From Medicago truncatula (lineage: Eukaryota; Streptophyta; Magnoliopsida; Fabales; Fabaceae), in assembly GCF_003473485.1 (NCBI RefSeq), contig NC_053044.1:33794091-33858090 (forward strand): 64,000 bases of DNA. The letters are read 5' to 3'. Positions 12,801-22,928 of the stretch are shown in pieces; position 1 is the stretch's first letter, and each line of letters starts with the position of its first letter. The position numbers and the translations under genes were made by a program. The notes beneath the pieces are model-generated. The model searched no databases. It saw nothing but the letters and a program-made list of their open reading frames with translations, and was not told where the DNA came from.

Positions 12801-15800
12801 TCAAATTTCTTTTGCATATTTAAGCCTTTTCTTTTTCCTTCTATTTTTAACAGTCATATTTTTCCTTGGTTGTATTTTAAGTGTTCAAGCTTCTTTATAA
12901 TTTGTTCAATGCCATATTAAAATCTTTATTGATTGTTTTATTTTTTTGAAATATGGAAGACTAAGCGAAAGGGAGCTTCATTACTTGAAATGCTAGGCTA
13001 AGAAAATTGGCTTTCAGGGACGAAACCAATTGTATGCCTTCATTTGGCATCTTTATTTGTGGATTGTGGGATTTGTTTGTAATGAGTGTGTAGCAGATTA
13101 GCAAATGACCATTACTTGATTGCAACCATATCGGTACTGATATTTGCTTTACATTTGCTTTAAAGGCAGCATCTGGGACCAAAGGAGGGTCAAGTGGTTC
13201 CCCAGTTATTGATTGGCAAGGTAGGGCAGTGGCCCTGAATGCTGGGGGAAAAATATTAAGTGCATCAGCATTCTTTTTGCCTCTGGATCGAGTGAGCTTG
13301 CTGAACTTGCGCTTCCTTCTAGCAACTAATTCAATTGGGAGAAGTGAATAACTAAATAGAGTGATTTGTTTATCAGGTTGTCAGGGCATTAAGGTTTCTT
13401 CAAAAGGGGAGTGAAACTTATGTTGATAAATGGAAGCCGGTTTCAATACCCCGGGGTACACTTCAGGTTTGTACTTGAAATTATTCTCGGTTCTTTCCTT
13501 AAAGTTTTTCTCATGATTCTATGAAACTTGCATATTTGTATGCTACATTGTTGCCAATAATTTTTCAATGGAGTTACCCAATTTTCTTGTAAATTGAAAC
13601 ATTTGTCAATGACAAATAACAACAAGTCATAATGATGTTTGTGAACATTTATCTGTAATTGCCATGCTTAAAAAGTCAAAATCTAGGTTTCAGATATGAA
13701 GTTCCATTATTTTGGAACTTGGCAGCATTGATTTAGCTTTAGGTTATTATCTTAGCACTTTTACAGTAAACTTGAGTGCTTATAATATTTTGAACTCTTA
13801 AGTCCAAAATAATTTCTTTGCAATTTTGTTGTCTTTCCTGTTCCTCCATCCCTGGACGATTTCTCTCTAATCCTCCTTTATGAGAAATTATTTTTGCAGG
13901 AGTTGAATAGCTACCAGTCTAGACTTGTCCACTTTATTTTTCTAAAATTTCCCCAATCCGAAACTTCTTTAATGCACTTATTGTGTCTGTGTCTGAAAGT
14001 GATGTATTATAGATTTTATAAAACTGCCATTTTGTTTATCATGAAATTTCAAATACTGGATGATTTCTTCCTTACTGTTTTGTCGTGTTTATTGAATCAA
14101 ATTTTGTTTTACTTTTTTGTCAATATCTAAGCTTGGTAATACTGACATATATCATTTAGTGTATGGATGTTTCATTTGGATATGAGGCAATATTTGTGTA
14201 AATTTTATACAGGCAACTTTTCTCCATAAAGGGTTTGATGAGACTCGTCGGCTTGGCATCAGAAGTGAGACAGAGCAGGTTGTTCTAGTGTTTGGTGTTT
14301 CATTTTATATTTTTATCACATAGCAATTTCCTTTAAGTATTCCCTCACCCTGCATTATTTACTCCACAATTGATTTTTTAGATAGTACGTAATGCTTCTC
14401 CTGCCACTGAAACTGGAATGCTTGTTGTGGAATCTGCGGTAAGATATTATGTAAAATTTTAATTTTCCTTTACGTGATAGTCCATTTCAATTCTTCAGCT
14501 CTAATCTTGGACTTGTTTAGGTGCCAGGTGGTCCAGCCTATGAACATCTGGAACCGGGTGATGTACTTGTTCGTGTCAATGGTGAGGTAAGTTTGTTTGA
14601 CTGGAAATCCTGCCCCTTTCCTAAAAAACATTCTTTGCATTTTCTTTTGACGAAAAATCGTCTGAATCCTTTTTTTGGGTTTTTTGTTCGCATATTGGCG
14701 TTGTTTGATAAGTTTCCTGAAAGCTAAACAACTTATTATTAGCTAAAAGTTGAATGCTGGTAAATTAACTAATTGAATTTGAAATGTTTGGTAAAATTTA
14801 CTATTGAAGTAACATATAAATGTAAAATGACATGAAAATATTTATGGATTTTTTAATATAATATGTTTAATTTAACATATTTATCTCTTTCAATACACTA
14901 ATAACTTTTTTCAAATTATTTATCGTATTAATTTTTTATGTTTTTCCTCATTTAATTTTGTTATTAAATACAATGAAATAATATAAACAAATTAAGACTA
15001 TAATTTAAATAAAAAAGCTTATATTCTTTTGCTTTTATTTAAATTTTCATATAAAACAATAGGACTATAAGATTAAACACTACATCAACAAATTATTTGG
15101 AGCAACTCATCGGGATTGGAGTAATTGTACTGCTGTACTTCCAAACCGTTGCTAATGATATACATAATTTAGGTACTATGACAAGGAGACCAGTTTATGG
15201 AAAATAACAATATGAATATTAAACGGCATTATGTTATTTTTTATTCTTTTTGTATCTTATGTGTGTGCTTTTTTATCCATTCCTTGAATGAACAATCATG
15301 AAAAAGTATTGTTTGCCAGATTTCTAAATTACGCCTTTATAATTTTGTTAATTTAAAAGTTTTTCCCATGTTTGATGATTCATTTCAACGGTTACTTCCT
15401 TGCATTTGAAAGCTATAAAAAATGGTGTATTCATCATGGTCCTTGTTCTCTTGGTCTCAGATGTTGCCTCTGACATTATTGCAGGTCATTACTCAATTCC
15501 TGAAACTGGAGACTTTGCTTGATGACAGTGTAAACTCAAATATTGAATTGCAAATTGAAAGGGGTGGCACATCAAAGAGCGTAACTCTATTGGTGAGAGT
15601 TCTATGGCTTGGATATATATTTTATTAGTACCGTTTGTCATTAGTACTGTTTGACATACTGAGCTATTTATATTTTCTGTGGGAAGGCACCACGGTGAAT
15701 CAATGATTCTACTCTTTCTGAAGGGAGGGCCTAAAGAAATCCTAGCTTTATAATTGGGGGCAGTCCTCACCTTACAAGCCGGTTTTGTGAGTTTAAGTTA

Positions 15801-18800
15801 GGCCCAACCCAGATTCTAAGATGGTATTAGAGCCCGTGTCCAAGATCCATTGAGCCACGTGCTATCAGGTCACCGCTATCGGGCCAAGTGGGTCACACTC
15901 TAGATGTTTTTCCCTAGGCGTGAGGGGTGTGTGTTAACTGTTAAGAGTCCCACATTGGATGAGATAAGGCCTAAATGTGTGTTTATAGTTCGGGGTAGTC
16001 CTCATCTTACAATCCGGTTTTGCAAGGTTGAGTTGGGGCCAACCCAAATTCTAAGATACTTAATATAAACACTCAGATATGTATTGGGATTTGTTTTTGT
16101 GTGTGTGTGTGTGTGTGTGTTATTTTAGTATTATTTTAAATTTTAATAGGATTTTACGATCATATGTTTTACGAACTTGCCACCCTCTCCTGATCCCATA
16201 TAATTAATTCGGTAGGATCTTACGATTCCGGTTGTGATCTTATGTGTTACAATATTGCTTCCCCTCTCCGGATCTTAAGTAAGATCTCGACCTTGACAAC
16301 ATTGAGAATGATACTCTTTCAATGGTATTGTCTGGAAGTTCTGAAATGGGTAGGCGTTTTCTGAAGCTTTTGTTATCCTTTAATCTGTTGTAACCAAATG
16401 TGTGATTATTGTATTTTTGAGCTTGATGTGAAATGTGACGTGATCAAACATTACATGGTGATATGTAGTACTCAACTCAAACAGGCAATCCAACCTGACA
16501 CCCTTCACTGTCCACCCATGAAATAGGGAAATTTTTTACCTGAGAATCAATATTGCACTGTAGGAAACTGATAGTCTTTAAATGAGTCCAACATGTACAC
16601 ATCATTTATTTATTATTTTTTAATAAAATTATCTATTTAGGACTCAGTCTAATATGTACTTTAATGTGTGGTAGTAAACTAAAAAGAGTCCTCAAATAGG
16701 TCCCACTAATATGTACTTTAATGTGTGTATTTAGAAAAGAAATAAAAAGAAATTGAAGAGAGCAAAGTTCACATGAATTTGAAATGGTGGGACCAACTTT
16801 TATATATTTGCATTCCTATATTAATCGCAGGACCTGTTAGTTGTTGAAGAGAGAGAAAGTAAATAATAGCTACCCATTTTTTTTCTTCCTCCAATGGGGA
16901 TCCTTAATAGGATGGAGTCCCTATTAGGTAAAGGACTCCCCATTGGCTTGTGATTTGACTGTTTGCTTGTTGCTTAATGTTGTACCTACTTTCTTTAAAT
17001 TTTCATCTCAGGTGCAAGATTTGCACTCAATAACTCCCAATTATTTCCTGGAAGTTAGTGGAGCAGTAATCCAACCTCTTTCATATCAGCAGGTTAGTAA
17101 GATTATATTTGGAATGTTTTCTGTATTTTATAATGTCTAAAAATATAGTTTACTAAGAAGGTGCCTTCTTTTGTTAAAATATATTGTTTTCCATAAATGG
17201 TCAATTTTCCATCTCATACGTATGAAATAGGGTACCAGTTTGTTTCTTCTTGTGGATATTACATTTACTGCAAAATAGTTATCTGGACTTGTAACTTGTT
17301 ATGCTCTTCTAATTTTGACCTACCATTGTCATTATAGTTATGTTTATCACTTTTAATGCAGGCTAGAAACTTCCGATTCCATTGTGGCCTTGTTTATGCG
17401 GCAGAACCAGGGTATGTATACCTAGATAATAAACATTGATTATTCCATACTTACTAATTAATTCCATTCCACAAAAAATTGGATATCTGTTTGTATTTAT
17501 AGGTTACACTTAGAAAAATTATAACTAGTACCAGGATAGTTGAATTGTTAATTTGTTATAACTCTGATGATCTGGTAAGAGTTATTTCTTGATGTATTTA
17601 TGAATTATTAAACTTAATTGCTTGAAGCTGTTCATTAATTGACAAATTTGCAAATAATTGAGTCTAGCATCACTTACGTCATGCACAAGGGTTGTTGCTG
17701 GAAGGAGAAAGATATCTGCAATGTTTATTTATCATTTTGGTATAAAGCATGCTATTTGATAAACATGTGACAACTTCATTTTGCAGATATATGCTCTCTA
17801 AAGCAGGAGTTCCTCGCCATGCAATAATTAAAAAATTTGCTGGTGAAGAAATATCTTGCCTCAAAGAACTAATATCAGTTCTGTCTAAGCTATCAAGGGG
17901 TGCTCGAGTACCGTTGGAGTACATAAGCTACGCGGATCGTCATCGAAGGAAGGTAAGGTTACTATACAATCAAGACATGATATAAATAAATGTATATTTG
18001 CAGATACTAAAAACTTGCAGTTGTTATAAGTTAACAAGAGTTTCTAACCTTTTTTAAACCTTCAGCGGGCAATAAAATTATGTCCTTGTGGTTCATTTTC
18101 TAACAAACCCTCATTGGTTGGAATGTGTGAGATATTTATGTTGAAGTTATGGGTTTTAGATAAAAGTAGGAGAGAAATAATAAGAGGTTGAATATTATCG
18201 ATAGTAACTTTGATATAAAAGACAAAACATTGACCCCTATTTATAGGGATACATAGACTCATAATCCTAAATCAATAGGGAAATAGAGAAACATATCATA
18301 ATAATAACCATATAATATGGAAACTAATACCAGGAGATAATCTACGATATACCTTGAGATTAGAAACTAATCTTAGGAGATAACTAAGATACTTTATCAA
18401 AATATTAAAGATATTTATTATATTCTAACAATTTCAAATATTTTTATATTGTAACAATTTCAAATATTTTTTTTTTACAATTCATATTCTTACTCATTTA
18501 TCTTTCCTTTTATTTTGGTCTGTAAGGTATTGAATTTTATTTAAAAAATTCTCTCAGATATTGCATTTTATCTTTCCAACTCTACAATGGTGTTAACATA
18601 TAATAATGTTTCTGATTGTCTGGTTGACACTATGTTTGATCTTTTAGATGCTTTTGTGGATAATTGAACTTTCATGAACTTGTCTGATGGCTGCAGTCGG
18701 TGTTAGTGACAGTTGATCGCCATGAATGGTATGCACCTCCCCGGATTTACACTCGGGATGACAGTACCGGCCTGTGGATTGCTAAGCCTGCTTTTCAGCC

Positions 18801-21800
18801 TGATTGCCTTTTTCTATCATCTGGGGCTAAAGATGCTGGAAATCTAGCCAGTCATCCAATTTCATTGACTGGTGAACGTGCTTGTGGGGGAGATGTTGGT
18901 GAAGGTAACCTTCAGGAGTTGGTTGATGGTGTCCCTAGCTTGGAAACTAATTATGAAGATCTTTCAGAGCGTGTAACTCACCATAATGGATCTGATGGGA
19001 TAGTAAACAAGCAGAGAGTAGATGGTTTATCAACTGATGGAAGTGTTGCTGATATTTCCCTAAATGAATCTGAGAAAAGTAAGCTAGAAAAATCAGGTGC
19101 CATACAAGATGATGGGTTAATGGATTTTCAAGGTGCAAATGCTGCCACGGCAAATGCATCGGGCACTGAACGTGTGATTGAGTCTACTCTTGTAAATTTT
19201 GAGGTAGTTCTTTAAACTTTTCACAATTCTGATCATTGACTTGACTTGGCATAATATTACTGCAGCATATCGGTGTCTATGTTCATTCCTCTTGGCAATT
19301 TTCCACTTGTATTAATATTTTTTTTTTTTGGATTTATAACCCCTTCTACGAGTTAGATCGTAATGCTTAATGATGTAGTTTGGCAATAGTACTGACTTAC
19401 TGGTTTTCCCATGGTTCTAAATTACTCCCATCTTCAGGTTCATGTTCCTCCATCCTGTATGCTTGATTGTGTTCATTCACAGTCCTTTATTGGAACTGGT
19501 GTCATAATATATCACACTAAAGATATGGGATTAGTTGCAGTTGACAAAAATACTGTTGCAGTATCTTCCTCTGACGTGTTGCTATCTTTTGCTGCTTTCC
19601 CAGTTGAAATTCCTGGAGAGGTAAATCATTAGGGTGTGTTTGCGAGTTGGATTTTGGAGGGAAAGACTTTGGAGGGTTACATCTATATTTTAATATATAT
19701 TTGATATTTTACAAAAATTGAAAGATTAACATGATACAAGAGCATATAATATCATGTTGTTCTTTAATTATTATTTTTTAAATAGCAAAATATAGACTCA
19801 GCCCTTCAAAACCCTAAAAAAACCAACACGCAATCGCACCCTTAAAGAATTTGTTGCTAATAACATAAAATCAGTAAACAAGAAGACAAACTTTCTTTAG
19901 CATGGTGTCTTCTTTCTTGATGCAGGTGGTATTTCTCCATCCTGTTCACAATTATGCTCTCATATCATATGATCCATCTGCTTTGGGACCTATTGGTGCT
20001 TCCCTGGTTCGTGCTGCAGAATTACTTCCAGGTGGGTTAGACCATGCCATTTCTTAAATTTAGAATGTTTGAAGGTGGTTTTATCCAATCCACTTTTGAT
20101 GATGAATAACGTGTTTCATGCTCAGTGACTCCTAAATATTAATATTTATACTTTGACGGAATCGAGAAAAGCTATCTTCTACCACTTGGGACTACAGTGA
20201 AAAGAAATTGGGAATCGTAATAAAAAAGTTATGATTTCCTGTTGCTCCATAGTCTGATTTTTTCAGTCCTCTTTCTGTCAAGTCAAACAGGTCTTACCAG
20301 TGAGGGTAGCATGATAAAGGTGGATTTGGTTAACTTTTTGTGGACTTGTTACTATGTATCTTTGCAGTTAGTTTTACATTTTGTGTGGAAGTTGATTACT
20401 TCTTGTAAATGATTAAATAACTCTAGCAATTGATGGGGGAACTTTATGAAGGTATAATGTGATTTGTCTGAAGTCTGAACAAGTATATACATTTTTGAAG
20501 TTGATGATGTGGGAAGGAAGAGGTTTTGAGAGCACATGTACTTTCATGATAACTTTTTCATTTATCTATATTGAATATAGTACATTTTCTTATCCAGAGC
20601 CGGCATTATGTCGAGGAGATTCTGTTTACCTTTTGGGCTTAAGTAGAAGCCTTCGAGCAACTTCTAGGAAATCAGTTGTTACCAATCCTTGCGCTGCATT
20701 AAGTTTAGAATCTGCTGGCAGCCCACGTTACAGAGCGACCAATATGGAAGTTATCGAGCTTGATACTGGTAAATTTGGATGTTTTCATTTTTTTCTAACC
20801 AAAGTCGTACTCATTTAGATAATTTATTACTCTTCATGTGTTCGAATACAGATTTTGGTCTTGCAATTTCTGGCGTGCTAACAGATGAACAAGGAAGGGT
20901 CCGGGCTTTATGGGGAAGCTTTTCCACTCAGGTTCTTACCAGTTATTCTCTTGCTTGCTTACCAGGGTTGATCTTGACATTTTTCATTGGACCCAAGATC
21001 GGAAAAACACTAAAGTATTATGGATTTTATAAAAGTAAATCACAAATCTTAGAAGATAAATAAAAGTTATTGAAAAAAAAAACAAGTCTGACATAGATTA
21101 AAGATAAGGTCTGATTAGATTTTATAAAGAGTAGCACATCTCATCTTACTATCCGGTTTTGTACAGATGAGTAAGGCCCAATATAAAAACATAATAATGT
21201 ATCAAAGCCTATCGATATGGGCCACCCACCATTTATATCCATGCATTAATCCCAATAGTGCTGGGCGTGAGGGGGTGTATTGAAAAAAAACAAATCCCAT
21301 ATAGATTAAAGATAAAGTCTGATTAGAGTTCATAAATTATAGCACCTCTCACCTTACAAGCCAATTTTGTAAGGATGAGTTAGGCCCACAACAACAACAA
21401 CCAAGCCGTATCCCACTAGGTGGGGTAGGCTGCCTGGATCAAATTATGCCATAATGTTCTATCAGAGTTAGGCCCAATATAATTTTTTTAATAAAAATAA
21501 TACCGTAATATTGTACATAAGCTTTTTAATTAGGTTTTTTAATTAAGACTTAACAAGATTAAATTCATGTGGTTGTGTAATTTATACTGCTGAAAAATAG
21601 GGAGAAGAAATTTTGAGAATGTTCTTTAGCGACTAAAGCACTCAGCATTCAGCAACCATTAATGATATTTATATACACTCTGTAATCAATTGCATGTTAT
21701 GTTTACAAGGAGAAGTAAATACAAATGCAACTTGCTTGAGTAAAAAAAGTGGAACTTACTAAACTACTTAAGTAGATGAATCTAAATATACACGAGCCTA

Positions 21801-22870
21801 AGACTTAAGTACTCCTATTTTCAATAGGAAACATACATGAATGTTGCTATTTCCTACACTCCCCCTCAAGCTGGTGAATAGGTATTCTCCGTTCCTTGAT
21901 TGGATAAAAGTCGTTCAAAATTTAAGCTATTCAATCCTTTTGAGAGAATGTTTGCAAGTTGCTCTTGTGAGGACACATATAGAGAATCAGACCACTATCG
22001 AGCTTCTCCTTAATGAAGCGTCTAACAACCTCGATATGCTTAGTTCGATCATACTGAGTTGGATTATGTGCTATACTGATAGATGACTTGTTATCGTAGT
22101 AGAGCTTCATAGGTCCTTCCCATTTGAAATGCTTAATTTGATCATGCTGGAATGGATTATGTGTGTATTTTTCATTAATTTATGTGAATGCTGAATTCCC
22201 CTGTTCCAGCTGAAAGTAGGTAGCAGTACATCATCTCATCAGTTCGTGAGGGGGATTCCGATTTATTCGATAAGCCAGATCCTGGACAAGATCATATCCG
22301 GTGCAAATGGGTCACCTCTTCTCATAAATGGTGTCAAACGGCCTATGCCACTTATGAGAATTTTAGAAGTTGAATTTTATCCAACATTACTTTCAAAGGC
22401 TCGTAGTTTTGGACTAAGTGATGTTTGGATTCAGGTATGGATATTCCTTTATGGTCTGTGTTTTCACTTTAGAATATTTACTTTCTTTCCATGTGTAATC
22501 TTTTATAACTATTTTCACTTTAGCAATTTAAAGAATGCATTGTTGCTTTCTATTTTACTAGCAGAAGAGCGGGCACCGACGTGTCCATCTTTCTGCTTTC
22601 TTTATTGCGCTAACGCTTGTAAATTATGAACGGTAATTTTTATGAAATTATGATTAAAATTATTGAGATTATATTTTTTTGAATTCCAAATTATAACAAA
22701 CCTAATAAATCATGTTTATCTTTTTCAATGACACCAACAATACAACAAATATAATATAGATTCTTTTATTATCTTTCAATGACACAACAATTTAACATTA
22801 TTATAGGAAAATTTGTTCAAGGGTATAACTGGAATAATGAAAAAGCCTGCCCTAAGCCCCCTATTCCCTT

Positions 22871-22928
<58 letters not shown>

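Noticed and set aside
18947..19159. Minus-strand ORF opposite DEG7 exon 15
   Set aside because: Shadow of the conserved plus-strand exon; no family resemblance.
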